Positions 1-9,900 of a stretch of 64,000 bases of DNA are shown here, piece after piece (the stretch's first letter is position 1; every line of letters starts with the position of its first letter). The notes under the pieces are model-generated. The model saw only the letters and a program-made list of their open reading frames with translations, did not search any database and was not told the origin of the DNA. Origin of the DNA: JANNPJ01 sp965200525 (GTDB lineage Bacteria > Actinomycetota > Actinomycetes > Actinomycetales > Kineosporiaceae); assembly GCA_965200525.1 (NCBI GenBank), contig OZ241368.1, forward strand, positions 6,324,001 through 6,388,000, written 5' to 3'. The translations under genes and the position numbers were made by a program.

Positions 1-1756
1 TCAGATAACTCCCCCAGCTCTGCACGTCGGTGTGGTGGAAGACGCCCATCAGGTCGAACCGGAAGCCGTCGACGTCGTAGTCCCGCACCCAGTGCTCGAG
101 CGAGTCCCGGATCATCCGGCTGACCATCGGCCGGCTGTCGTCGAGCGAGTTGCCGGTGCCCGAGTAGTCGTCGGCGGTGTAGTACTTCCCGGTGATGCCG
201 CCGAACACGTCCTTGTTGACGGTGTGGTTGTAGACCACGTCGAGGATCACCCGGATCCCGTTGCGGTGGAACCCGTCGACCATGTCCTTGAACTCGCGGA
301 TCCGGTCCTCGGGCGCGGTGAACTGGGAGAACTGCTCCTCCGGCACGTTGTAGTTCAGCGGGTCGTAGCCCCAGTTGGGTACGGTCGAGGAGAAGTCGTA
401 GGTCGGCATCAGGTGCACGGTGGTGACGCCGAGTTCCTTCAGGTGGTCGATGCCGGTCTTCACCCCGTTGTTCGTCGTCCCGGTCCGGACCAGGCCCAGG
501 TACTTTCCCCGCTCGGCCGCGGCCACGCCGGAACTGGCGTCGATCGTGAAGTCGCGCACGTCCAGCTCGTAGACGACCGAGTCCTCCCGGTTGGTCAGCG
601 CCGGGGTCGCGGCCCAGCTGCCGCTGCTCGGCCTGATCGCGGCGTCGTCGATCACGATGCCCTGCGTCGTGCCCGGATTCACCATCTGCGCGTAGGGGTC
701 GCGGACGTTCGTGCCGTCGACCGAGAACTGGTAGCTCTGGTCCTTCAGATCGCCCGGCACCACCGCCTGGTAGACGTCGGTGTAGCCGCTCAGCGTGGTC
801 GGGCTGAGCGAGTAACTCTGGCCGCCGACAACGACTTTGACGTTCGAGTGGTCCGGCGACCAGATCCGGAAGGTGGTGGACGCCGCGCTGTAGATCGCGC
901 CCAGCGTGTTCGCGGTGGTGGCCGGCGCGGTGGTGGTGACCGAGCTGGACGGCGTCGGGGTCGGTGTCGGGGTGGGGCTCGCGGTCGGCCCGGCCCCGGC
1001 GGTGACGGTGAGCTGATGGCTGGTGCTGTTGTAGCTGAAGGTCTCGGCCGAGCCGGCGGTGACGGTGAACGGGATGTTCGCCCCGCCGGCCGTGCCACCG
1101 GCGCCGTAGTTCTCGGCCCAGCTGCCGCCCACCGTGACCTTGGTCTGCCAGGTGCCGACCGGGAGGGCCGAGGTGGTCCAGGTGTAGGTGCCGTCCCCGT
1201 CGCTGTCGCTGAGCCTGGTGCCGGCGCAGTCGGTCACCCAGTCACCGCCGCAGCCGGCCTCGGACTGGAAGTCGCCGACCGCGACCACGGCCAGGTTGCC
1301 GCCCCCGGTGCTGATGCTCAGCAGGTGACTGGCCGAGTTGTAGGCGAAGTTCGTGGCGCTGCCGGCGGCCGGCACGGTGAAGCCGATGTCGGCCCCGCCG
1401 GCGCCGCCGCCGACCCCGTAGTTCTCGGCCCAGGAGGCGCCGACGGTGGCCTTCACGGCCCAGCGGCCGGCCGGGATCGCCGTCGTCCGCCAGGTGTAGG
1501 TGCCGTCCCCGTCCGGGTCGGCGAGCTGCGAGGTCAGGCAGTCCGGGGCCCAGTCGCTCGAGCACCCCAGCTCGGACTGGAACGAGCCCGCGGCCGTGAC
1601 CACGAGCGAGCCGGCCGCGGCCTGGGCCTGGCTCGCGTGCAGCAGAGCGGCCACGATCCCGACGGCGCCGACGGTCGCGATCAGCCTCGCCCGGGTCGAC
1701 CGGGCCCTGGTCAATCGCACCCGGGTCGACCGAGCCCTGATTCTGGGTGTGCTCAT
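1..1756 (-). CDS. Secreted pullulanase-type GH13 glycosidase, C-terminal part beyond the left edge
   Basis: The gene is read leftwards from an ATG at 1756 and stays open to base 1, so its C-terminal part is missing. About 585 codons are visible. An Arg-rich signal peptide (residues 1-46, hydrophobic core about 30-41, cleavage after AQA) is followed by two tandem X25-type modules. Each starts F-Q-S-E-x-G-C-x-x-D-W and they span about 50-245. A Thr/Pro linker, a CBM48-like module (about 270-360) and the start of a GH13 barrel follow. The type I pullulanase motif NWGYDP, the second conserved region DVVYNH and the nucleophile region DGFRFD can all be read. By family it debranches alpha-1,6 links outside the cell. 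It resembles the complete pullulanase at 6927-10295 in domain order and diverges from the malEFG operon. The part carrying the remaining acidic catalytic residues is outside the window. Confidence 0.9.
   Translation of the reverse strand, partial: MSTPRIRARSTRVRLTRARSTRARLIATVGAVGIVAALLHASQAQAAAGSLVVTAAGSFQSELGCSSDWAPDCLTSQLADPDGDGTYTWRTTAIPAGRWAVKATVGASWAENYGVGGGAGGADIGFTVPAAGSATNFAYNSASHLLSISTGGGNLAVVAVGDFQSEAGCGGDWVTDCAGTRLSDSDGDGTYTWTTSALPVGTWQTKVTVGGSWAENYGAGGTAGGANIPFTVTAGSAETFSYNSTSHQLTVTAGAGPTASPTPTPTPTPSSSVTTTAPATTANTLGAIYSAASTTFRIWSPDHSNVKVVVGGQSYSLSPTTLSGYTDVYQAVVPGDLKDQSYQFSVDGTNVRDPYAQMVNPGTTQGIVIDDAAIRPSSGSWAATPALTNREDSVVYELDVRDFTIDASSGVAAAERGKYLGLVRTGTTNNGVKTGIDHLKELGVTTVHLMPTYDFSSTVPNWGYDPLNYNVPEEQFSQFTAPEDRIREFKDMVDGFHRNGIRVILDVVYNHTVNKDVFGGITGKYYTADDYSGTGNSLDDSRPMVSRMIRDSLEHWVRDYDVDGFRFDLMGVFHHTDVQSWGSYL
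1690..1749 (-). repeat. Two 30-bp tandem units in the pullulanase signal peptide
   Basis: Units 1690-1719 and 1720-1749 both begin cccgggtcgacc and are mostly identical. They encode two copies of a decapeptide of the form RARSTRxRLx in the positively charged n-region of the signal peptide. This makes that region unusually long and arginine-rich. Confidence 0.8.
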
Positions 1757-1840
1757 CCGAAACCGTCTCCTTTGACGACTGCCCTGTTGCGCGTGCTTCC
1801 GGAGTCCGTTCCGGCGCCGCAGGGCGGGGTGAAGCGAGCG

Positions 1841-1852
1841 CTAACGAGTTAG
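1841..1852. promoter_or_regulatory. Small inverted repeat CTAAC-GA-GTTAG in the divergent promoter region
   Basis: A perfect 5-bp-arm palindrome lies about 85 bases upstream of the pullulanase ATG. Its arms (CTAAC/GTTAG) recur in the larger palindrome at 1926-1949, but the spacing differs. It is a candidate second site for the same regulator. The evidence is only shared half-site sequence. Confidence 0.35.
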
Positions 1853-1925
1853 TAACACGAATTAAGCGCGGCTTGGTGCGACTCCGTCAAGGGAGGGGTT
1901 TGGGATGGTTCAACCGTTACCGTTC

Positions 1926-1949
1926 TGTGACTAACAGGTGTTAGTCACA
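1926..1949. promoter_or_regulatory. 24-bp perfect inverted repeat upstream of malE (probable operator)
   Basis: Arms TGTGACTAACA and TGTTAGTCACA flank a central GG, so all 11 possible base pairs match. It lies 64 bases before the malE ATG, between two divergent glucan-use genes. The shape fits a LacI-type or other dimeric repressor. It does not resemble the CTTGCAAG repeats before the amylases at 44843-44873, so a different regulator is likely. The gene for that regulator is not obvious in the window. Confidence 0.7.
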
Positions 1950-2012
1950 ATGCTACGTTCGTCGTCACCTCACCGACATCGCCAGATGTCTGTCCTTCAT
2001 CGGAGAGTGAAC

Positions 2013-3305
2013 ATGAGACGACGCGGCCTTGCCCTCATCGCCCTGACCGCCGGCCTCGCCGTGGCCACCTCGGCCTGCAGCGGCTCCTCGAACGACAGCA
2101 CCACAGCTGCGCAGGCCACCGATCCGGCCTCGGTGTCCGGCACCGTGACCTGGTGGGACACCTCGGACGCCAAGGTCGAGGCGCCCACCTTCCAGGGGCT
2201 GATCAGCCAGTTCGAGGCCAGGTACCCGAAGATCAAGCTCAACTACGTGAACGTGCCGTTCTCGGACGCCCAGCAGAAGTTCAAGACCGCGGCCCAGGGC
2301 GGCAACGGCGCCCCGGACGTGTTGCGCTCGGACGTCGGCTGGACGCCGGGCTTCGCCGAGCAGGGCTACCTGTTGGCCCTGGACGGCACGCCCGCTCTCA
2401 CCGACCAGAGCGACTTCCTGGCCGGGCCGCTGGGCACCACCCGGTACAACGGCAAGACCTACGGCGTCCCGCAGGTCACCGACACCCTCGGCCTGCTCTA
2501 CAACAAGGCGCTGTTCGCCCGGGCCGGCCTGACCGCAGCGCCGACCACCTGGGATCAGGTCAGCACCGATGCGCAAGCGCTCAAGGCCAAGGCCGGCGCC
2601 GACGGGATCTACCTCAACCCCGACTCGTACTTCCTGCAGCCGTTCCTCTACGGCGAGGGCGCGGCCATGGTCGACATCGCCGGCAAGAAGATCACGATCA
2701 ACTCGCCCGAGGCGGTCAAAGCCGTCGAGATCGCCCAGCAACTGGTGAGATCCGGCGCCGCGGCCGAGCCGGCCTACACCGACGGTTACGCCAACATGCA
2801 GGCCGCGTTCAAGGACGGCAAGGTGGCCATGATCATCAACGGGCCCTGGGCGGCGTCCGACATCTTCGGCGGAAAGTCGTTCACCGACCAGGCCAACCTG
2901 GGCATCGCCCCGGTCCCGGCCGGCTCCACCGGCACCGCCGGCGCTCCGGTCGGCGGGCACAACCTGGTGGTCTACGCCGGAACCAAGGCGGCCGCGGCGT
3001 CGGAGCTGTTCGTGCAGTTCATGACGTCGACCCAGTCGCAGGCCACGGTGGCCGAGAAGAACGCCACGCTGCCCACCCGCACGTCGGCGTACACCGCCGC
3101 GGTCAAGGCCAACCCGGTGATCGCGTCGTTCCAGAAGGCGATGGCCACGGCCCGGCCCCGGCTGGCCCTCCCCCAGGCCAGCGACCTTTTCACCCCGCTC
3201 TCGCAGGACTACATCAAGATCCTTCAGGGCGAGCCCGCCCAGAACGGCCTGAACGACGCGGCCACCGAGTTCGCCAAGCTGCTGCCCGGGTACGCGAAGC
3301 AGTGA
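2013..3305 (+). CDS. malE: Maltose/maltodextrin-binding lipoprotein of an ABC importer
   Basis: The 430-residue product is a family 1 extracellular solute-binding protein. The ATG at 2013 gives a clean lipoprotein signal peptide: MRRRG n-region, hydrophobic core, then lipobox T-S-A-C with the lipidated Cys near residue 23. A GGAGAG ribosome-binding site lies 6-12 bases upstream. An ATG further upstream in frame (1944-1953 area) would place charged sequence before the signal peptide and is less likely. Periplasmic-binding-protein features include LGLLYNKALF, the NGPWAA loop and PVGGHNLVV. It is the first gene of malE-malF-malG-glucosidase-pullulanase, which points to maltodextrins as ligand. 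It would sit on the outer face of the membrane and hand substrate to MalFG. Confidence 0.92.
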   Translation: MRRRGLALIALTAGLAVATSACSGSSNDSTTAAQATDPASVSGTVTWWDTSDAKVEAPTFQGLISQFEARYPKIKLNYVNVPFSDAQQKFKTAAQGGNGAPDVLRSDVGWTPGFAEQGYLLALDGTPALTDQSDFLAGPLGTTRYNGKTYGVPQVTDTLGLLYNKALFARAGLTAAPTTWDQVSTDAQALKAKAGADGIYLNPDSYFLQPFLYGEGAAMVDIAGKKITINSPEAVKAVEIAQQLVRSGAAAEPAYTDGYANMQAAFKDGKVAMIINGPWAASDIFGGKSFTDQANLGIAPVPAGSTGTAGAPVGGHNLVVYAGTKAAAASELFVQFMTSTQSQATVAEKNATLPTRTSAYTAAVKANPVIASFQKAMATARPRLALPQASDLFTPLSQDYIKILQGEPAQNGLNDAATEFAKLLPGYAKQ

Positions 3306-4288
3306 ACTCCACTCTCAGCGCGTCGCTTCGCCCCGGGGCCCGGCCCGCCGCCTGGCCCCGGGTGCGCCGCGGCCTCGACCGGCACTGGTACGCCTGGGCG
3401 ATGGTGGCCCCGGTGGTCCTGGTGATCGCTGTCCTGGTGCTCTACCCCCTCGGGCGCGGGCTGTACCTGTCCCTGACCGACGCCAACGAGTCCAACCTCG
3501 GGCGCACCATCGGCCCGAACCACATCCCCTCCACCTACCGGTTCGTCGGCCTCGACAACTACGGGAACCTGCTCTCCGGCCGGGAGGGTCACTTCTACCC
3601 GGTGCTGGCCTGGACGGTGGTCTGGACCCTGGTCTGCGTCGTCCTGCACTTCGCGCTCGGGCTGGGGCTGGCCCTGATGCTGAACCAGAAGGCCCGGTTC
3701 CGCACCGGCTACCGGATCCTGCTGATCCTGCCCTGGGCGGTGCCGCCGTTCGTCAGCGTCTTCGCCTGGCGGCTGCTGCTCAACGGGCCGAGCGGGATCG
3801 TCAACCAGATCCTGTCGGCCACCGGGTTGCCGACCGCGGACTGGTTGAGTGACCCTTTCTGGCAGAAGGTTTCGGTGATCGCGGTGAACACCTGGCTCGG
3901 CGTGCCGTTCATGATGGTGGCCCTGCTCGGCGGGCTGCAGTCCATCCCGGCCGACCTGCTCGAGGCGGCCGAGGTCGACGGCGCCTCACCCGGGCAGCGG
4001 TTGCGCTACATCACACTGCCCGCACTGCGGCCGATCAGCAGCACGGTGATCCTGCTCGGCACGATCTGGACCTTCAACCAGTTCTCGGTGATCTTCCTGC
4101 TGATCGGCCAGGACGCCGGGGTGAGCAGCCAGATCCTGGTCACGTTCGCCTACCGGCTGGCTTTCGGCGGCGTCCGGGACTACTCCGGCTCGGCCACCTA
4201 CGGGGCGATGATCCTCGTCCTGCTCCTGGTCTACGCGGCCGTCTACCGGCGCCGGTTGGCCGGCCCGGCTCCGGACCACGCCCGATGA
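3302..4288 (+). CDS. malF: Maltodextrin ABC transporter permease MalF
   Basis: The 328-residue inner-membrane permease starts at GTG 3302, which overlaps the malE stop (GTGA), so translation is coupled. About six hydrophobic segments are visible, the first at residues 25-48 (MVAPVVLVIAVLVLY). The conserved EAA loop that docks the ATPase reads EAAEVDGASPGQ near residue 222. It pairs with MalG encoded directly downstream. No ATP-binding subunit is encoded nearby; in actinobacteria such importers commonly share an MsiK-type ATPase encoded elsewhere. Confidence 0.93.
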   Translation: MNSTLSASLRPGARPAAWPRVRRGLDRHWYAWAMVAPVVLVIAVLVLYPLGRGLYLSLTDANESNLGRTIGPNHIPSTYRFVGLDNYGNLLSGREGHFYPVLAWTVVWTLVCVVLHFALGLGLALMLNQKARFRTGYRILLILPWAVPPFVSVFAWRLLLNGPSGIVNQILSATGLPTADWLSDPFWQKVSVIAVNTWLGVPFMMVALLGGLQSIPADLLEAAEVDGASPGQRLRYITLPALRPISSTVILLGTIWTFNQFSVIFLLIGQDAGVSSQILVTFAYRLAFGGVRDYSGSATYGAMILVLLLVYAAVYRRRLAGPAPDHAR

Positions 4289-5157
4289 GCGCGGTGGCGC
4301 AGCCGCCCTCGACCCGGGGGCGGCGCCGCGGCGAACGGAGCCGGGCCGAGTCGATCGCCTACCACTCGGTGATGATCACGGTCAGTCTGGTCGCGGTGTT
4401 CCCGGTGCTGTGGGTGATCTTCATGTCGTTCGGCGACGCCGACGCCTGGGCCGATCCGGGGCAGATCCTGCGGCACCCGATCCTGTCCAACTACGGCGAC
4501 GTGCTCAGGCAGCCCGACGGCTTCCTGATCTGGATGCGCAACTCGCTGATCGTGGCCGGGGCCACCACCGTGGTCGGCGTCCTGATCTCGGCCAGCGCCG
4601 GGTACGCGCTGTCGCGGCTGCGGTTCCCGGGTCACCGAGCGCTGATGTGGACCTTCCTGGTCACCCAGATGTTCCCGGTGGCGATCCTGATCGTGCCGCT
4701 CTACAACATCCTGTCGTCGCTGCACCTGCTGAACACCTACGGCGCCCTGGTGCTGACCTACTGCACGATCTCGGTGCCGTTCTGCGCCTGGATGCTCAAG
4801 GGGTACTTCGACACCATCACCCCGGAGATCGACGAGGCCGGCCGGCTCGACGGGCTCAGCCCGTTCGGCACCTTCTGGCGGCTGATCCTGCCCCTGTCGC
4901 GCCCCGGCCTGGCCGTCACCGCGTTCTACACGTTCCTGACCGCCTGGGGCGAGGTCGCCTACGCGACCCAGTTCATGACCAGCCCGGACAAGTACACCCT
5001 GGCCGTCGGGCTGCAGACGTTCGTCGGGCAGTTCAAGGCCGAGTGGGGGGCGATGACCGCCGCCTCGGTGATGATCTCGGCCGTCGCCGCCGTCGTCTTC
5101 TTCGTGGTGCAGCGGCACCTGGTGTCCGGCCTCACGGCCGGCGCGACCAAGACCTGA
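4285..5157 (+). CDS. malG: Maltodextrin ABC transporter permease MalG
   Basis: This is a 290-residue permease with an ATGA overlap with malF. It has six hydrophobic segments and the EAA loop EAGRLDGLSPFGTF, followed by the RLILP segment. It is a normal-length MalG-family protein. It completes the membrane channel of the importer. The order malE-malF-malG followed by an alpha-glucosidase supports maltose or maltodextrin as substrate. Confidence 0.93.
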   Translation: MSAVAQPPSTRGRRRGERSRAESIAYHSVMITVSLVAVFPVLWVIFMSFGDADAWADPGQILRHPILSNYGDVLRQPDGFLIWMRNSLIVAGATTVVGVLISASAGYALSRLRFPGHRALMWTFLVTQMFPVAILIVPLYNILSSLHLLNTYGALVLTYCTISVPFCAWMLKGYFDTITPEIDEAGRLDGLSPFGTFWRLILPLSRPGLAVTAFYTFLTAWGEVAYATQFMTSPDKYTLAVGLQTFVGQFKAEWGAMTAASVMISAVAAVVFFVVQRHLVSGLTAGATKT

Positions 5158-5167
5158 GGAAACCTTG

Positions 5168-6865
5168 ATGACTGAGCAACTCACGGACCGCCGCAACCCT
5201 GACCTGGAGGTCGAGAACCCGCCCTGGTGGCGGCACGCGGTGATCTACCAGGTCTACCCGCGAAGTTTCGCCGACTCCGACGGCGACGGGATCGGCGACC
5301 TGCCCGGCGTCCGCAGCCGCTTGCCGTACTTGCGCGACCTGGGCGTGGACGCCGTGTGGCTGTCGCCGTTCTACACCTCCCCGCAGGCCGACGCCGGCTA
5401 CGACGTGACCGACTACCGCACGGTCGACCCGGTTTTCGGCACCCTGGCCGACGCCGAGAGCCTGATCCGGGAGGCCCACGCCCTGGGCCTGCGGATCATC
5501 GTCGATCTGGTGCCGAACCACTCCTCGGACCAGCACGACTGGTTCCGGCGGGCGCTGACCGAGGGGCCGGGCTCGCCGCTGCGCGAGCGCTACCACTTCC
5601 GGCCCGGGTCCGGTGCGGACGGCGAACGGCCGCCGAACGACTGGCAGTCGCTGTTCGGGGGCCCGTCCTGGACCCGGACCACCGACCCGGACGGCCGCCC
5701 GGGTGACTGGTACCTGCACCTGTTCGCGGCCGAGCAGCCGGACTTCAACTGGGACCACCCGGCGGTGGCGGACGAGTTCCGGACCGTGCTGCGGTTCTGG
5801 CTCGACCTCGGGGTGGACGGCTTCCGGATCGACGTCGCCCACGGCCTGGTCAAGGCGGCGGGCCTGCCCGACCTCGGCGACCAGGAACAGTTGCAGCTGC
5901 TCGGGGCCGGCGTCACGCCCTGTTTCGACCAGGACGGCGTGCACGAGATCTACCGCAGCTGGCGGCGGATCCTGGACGAGTACCCGGGTGAGCGGATCGG
6001 GGTGGCCGAGGCCTGGGCGCCGACCCTGCAGCGGGTGGCCAACTACGTGCGCCCGGACGAGCTGCACCAGGCGTTCAACTTCTCCTACCTCGGGACGGCG
6101 TGGCAGCCGGCCGCCCAGCGGCAGGTGATCGACGCCTCGCTGACCGCGATGCGCTCGGTCGCGGCCCCGGCCACCTGGGTGCTGTCCAACCACGACGTGG
6201 CCCGGCACACGACCCGATTGATGCAGAGCAGCGGGCAGGACGTGGCCGGCCGCCGGTCGGACCCGGTGGACGCCCCCACCGGCCTGCACCGGGCCCGGGC
6301 CGCCACCCTGCTGATGCTGGCCCTGCCCGGCTCGGCCTACCTGTACCAGGGTGAGGAGCTGGGCCTGCCGGAGGTGCTCGACCTGCCCGCGGAAGCCCGC
6401 CAGGATCCGGCCTTCTTCCGCTCGACCGGTCAGGACGGCTACCGCGACGGCTGCCGGGTGCCGATCCCCTGGGCCGGTCAGGCCCCGCCCTACGGCTTCG
6501 GGCCGCCCGGGGCCGGCACCTGGTTGCCGCAGCCGGACGACTGGGCCGGGCTCAGCGTGGCCGCCCAGTCGGGCCGGCCGGGCTCGACCCTGGAGATGTA
6601 CCGGCGGGCCCTGGCGCTGCGCCGCAACCACCCGGCGCTCGGCGGCGACGACAACCTGCACTGGGACGACGCCGTCCCGCAAGGGGTGCTCGCGTTCCGC
6701 CGCCGGGCCGGCCGCACGGTGTTCACCGGCACCGTGAACCTGGGATCGGGCCCGGTCCGGATCGCCCGGCGCGGTGAGCTGCTGCTGGCCAGCCGGCCGG
6801 TTGAGGCGGCCGGCGACGGCGTCGTCCTGCCCCCGGACAGCACCGTCTGGTGGTCCGAGAACTGA
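5168..6865 (+). CDS. Intracellular GH13 alpha-glucosidase (oligo-1,6-/alpha-1,4-glucosidase type)
   Basis: The 565-residue protein lacks a signal peptide, so it should act in the cytoplasm on imported malto-oligosaccharides. The ATG at 5168 follows a GAGGAA site six bases upstream; a TTG directly before it is ignored. The N-terminal WWRHAVIYQVYPRSF and the calcium-loop-like DSDGDGIGDL are typical of GH13 oligosaccharide hydrolases. The catalytic triad is visible: Asp222 in DGFRIDVAHG, Glu281 in GVAEAW and Asp343 in SNHDVARH. Position 10 bases after malG makes it part of the importer operon. Exact linkage preference (alpha-1,4 or alpha-1,6) cannot be read from the sequence. Confidence 0.9.
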   Translation: MTEQLTDRRNPDLEVENPPWWRHAVIYQVYPRSFADSDGDGIGDLPGVRSRLPYLRDLGVDAVWLSPFYTSPQADAGYDVTDYRTVDPVFGTLADAESLIREAHALGLRIIVDLVPNHSSDQHDWFRRALTEGPGSPLRERYHFRPGSGADGERPPNDWQSLFGGPSWTRTTDPDGRPGDWYLHLFAAEQPDFNWDHPAVADEFRTVLRFWLDLGVDGFRIDVAHGLVKAAGLPDLGDQEQLQLLGAGVTPCFDQDGVHEIYRSWRRILDEYPGERIGVAEAWAPTLQRVANYVRPDELHQAFNFSYLGTAWQPAAQRQVIDASLTAMRSVAAPATWVLSNHDVARHTTRLMQSSGQDVAGRRSDPVDAPTGLHRARAATLLMLALPGSAYLYQGEELGLPEVLDLPAEARQDPAFFRSTGQDGYRDGCRVPIPWAGQAPPYGFGPPGAGTWLPQPDDWAGLSVAAQSGRPGSTLEMYRRALALRRNHPALGGDDNLHWDDAVPQGVLAFRRRAGRTVFTGTVNLGSGPVRIARRGELLLASRPVEAAGDGVVLPPDSTVWWSEN

Positions 6866-6926
6866 ATCAGCGTGACCTGTTCCTGGCTCCACCCCAAGCA
6901 TCCCCTCAAGGAAGAGAGGCCTTTTC

Positions 6927-9900
6927 ATGATCCGACGATCCCGGCGCGCGGCCGCCCTGGCCACCGGTGCCCTCCTGCTGCTCGCCCCGCTACCGGTGCT
7001 CGCGGCCGCCTCCGCCCCGGCGGCCGACGCGGCCCCGACCGCGGTGGCCGTGGCCGGCGACCTGGACCATGTGCTCGGCTGCGGGGCCGACTGGGCCCCG
7101 GACTGCGACCAGGCCCAGATGACCCGGCGGGCCAACGACGGGGTCTGGTCCCTGACCGCGACCCTGCCGGCCGGCACCTACTCGTACAAGGCCGCCCTGG
7201 ACAAGTCCTGGGACGTCAACTACGGCCTGCACGCCGGGCTCGGCGGGGCCAACGTGCCGCTGGTCGTCCCCGACGGCGGCGCCGCCGTCACCTTCCTGTT
7301 CGACGAGACGACGCACTGGATCACCGACACCGTGGCCGAGCCGATCGCCACCGCGGCCGGCGACTTCCAGAGCGAGCTCGGCTGCCCGTCCGACTGGTCG
7401 CCGGACTGCCTTCGCAGCTGGCTGCAGGACCCGGACGGCGACGGCGCCTACACGTTCACCACCACCGCCGTGCCTGCCGGCGACTACCAGGTCAAGGCCA
7501 CCCTGGAGATGAGCTGGGACGTCAGCTACGGCGAGGGTGGCCTGGCCGGCGGGGCCAACATCCCGTTCACGGTGACCGAGGACGGCGACCCGACGACGTT
7601 CAGCTTCGACGCGGGCAGCCACCTGCTGACCGTGTACGCCGGGGCCGCGCGGCCCAGCTTGCAGGCCCGCCAGGCGCACTGGCTGACCCCGGAGATCATC
7701 GCCTGGGATCTCGGCCCGAACCCGGCCGGCTCGACCTACCAGCTGGCCTCCTCACCCGACGGTGACCTCGGGGCGGGCGCGAGGGGGATCAGCGGCGGGA
7801 CCGTGGTTCCGCTCACCTACGACCCGGCCGGCCTGCCCGCCGCGCTGAAGGCGAAGTACCCGAACCTGGCCGGTCTGGACGTGCTCCGGGTGCCGCCGGC
7901 CACGGCGGCGAAGGCGGCCGACCTGCTCCGCGGCCAGGTCGCGGTGGCCGCCCTCGACCCGGCCGGCGACCTGACCAGCGCCACCGGCCTGCAGATCCCC
8001 GGCGTGCTCGACACCCTCTACGCGAACAAGGCCGGCCGGGCCCAGCTCGGGCCGGTGTTCAGCGGTTCCAGCCACCGCACCCCGAAGCTGTCGGTCTGGG
8101 CGCCGACCGCTCAGAGCGTGGCCCTGCAGCGTTACGCCACTTCGAGCAGCACCACCCCGACCACGGTCGCGATGACCCGGGACGACGCGACCGGGGTCTG
8201 GTCGGTGACCGGCGAGCCGGGCTGGAAGGGCAGCTTCTACCGCTACCAGGTGAAGGTCTTCGCGCCGACCGAGCTGAAGATGGTGACCAACACCGTCACC
8301 GACCCGTACTCGCTGGCGCTGTCGACCGACTCGAAGCTGAGCCAGATCGTCGACCTGTCCGACCGCGACCTGGCCCCCCCGGGCTGGTCCTCGGCCGGTT
8401 CGCCGCCGGCGATCCCCAGCACCGAGCAGGAGATCCAGGAGCTGCACATCGGTGACTTCTCCGCCGCCGACACCACCGTGCCGGCCGCCGAACGCGGCAC
8501 CTACCTGGCCTTCACCCGTCCGACCGCGGCCGGGGCGAGCCACCTGCGGCAACTGGCCCGGGCCGGCGTCACCACCGTGCACCTGCTGCCCGCGTTCGAC
8601 TTCGCCGGCGTCCCGGAGAAGCGCTCGGACCAGGACCGGCCGCCGTGCGACCTGCCGTCGTTCGCGGCCGACTCCGACCAGCAGCAGGCCTGCGTGGCCA
8701 CGGTCCAGGCCACCGACAGCTACAACTGGGGCTACAACCCGCTGCACTACACCGTGCCCGAGGGCTCCTACTCGACGGCACCGGACGGCACCGCCCGCAC
8801 GGTCCAGTTCCGGCAGATGGTTCAGGCGATCCATGACGCCGGGCTGCGCGTCGTCCTGGACGTCGTCTACAACCACACCGCCGCCGCCGGGCAGGACCCG
8901 AACTCGGTCCTCGACCAGATCGTGCCCGGCTACTACCAGCGCCTCTCGGCCACCGGCGCGGTCACGACCGACAGTTGCTGCGCCGACACCGCTCCCGAGC
9001 ACGCGATGATGAACAAGCTGGTGGTCGACTCGGTCACCACCTGGGCCGAGCAGTACAAGATCGACGGGTTCCGGTTCGACCTGATGGGTCTCGACCCGAA
9101 GCAGACCATGCTCGACGTGCGCAGCTCGCTGGACCGGCTCGACCGCTCCCGGGACGGGGTCGACGGCCGCAACATCTACCTCTACGGCGAGGGCTGGAAC
9201 TACGGCGTGGTCGCCGACGACGCCCGGTTCGTCCAGGCCACCCAGGCCAACCTGGCCGGCACCGGGATTGGCACGTTCAACGACCGGCTCCGGGACGCCG
9301 TCCGCGGCGGCGGGCCGTTCGACGACGACCCGCGGATCCAGGGTTTCGGCAGCGGACTGCTGACCGCGCCCAACGGGGCGGCGGCCAACGGGACCGCCGC
9401 CGAGCAGAAGGCCGCCCTGCTGCACGCCACCGATCTGGTGCAGCTCGGGCTGACCGGCAACCTGAAGGCCTACACCTTCACCGGCAGCGCGGGTGGTCCG
9501 GTCACCGGGGCCGGGCTGGACTACAACGGCGAGCCGGCCGGCTACACGGCCGCGCCCGGCGAAGGAGTGACCTACGTCGACGCCCACGACAACCTCGACC
9601 TGTACGACACCCTGGCCTACAAGCTGGCCGCCGGGACCTCGGTCGGCGCCCGGGCCCGGCTGCAGGCCCTGTCGCTGGCCACCACCGCCCTGTCCCAGGG
9701 GCCGGGTTTCGTCCAGGCCGGCAGCGACCTGCTGCGGTCCAAGTCGCTGGACGCCAATTCCTACGACAGCGGCGACTGGTTCAACGCCGTCCACTGGGAC
9801 TGCCGCACCGGTAACGGCTTCGGCCGGGGCCTGCCGCTCGCCTCGGGCAACCAGGCGTCCTGGCCGTTCGCGAAGCCGCTGCTGGCCGATCCGGCCCTGG

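Noticed and set aside
32..1852. Long open frame on the plus strand (606 codons) across the pullulanase gene
   Set aside because: It is the antisense image of a real GH13 gene in GC-rich DNA; the translation is Val/Arg/Gly-rich with no family motifs.
5132..7177. 681-codon minus-strand open frame opposite the alpha-glucosidase
   Set aside because: Antisense shadow; composition is dominated by Arg, Gly, Val and Pro, and the plus strand encodes a catalytically complete enzyme.
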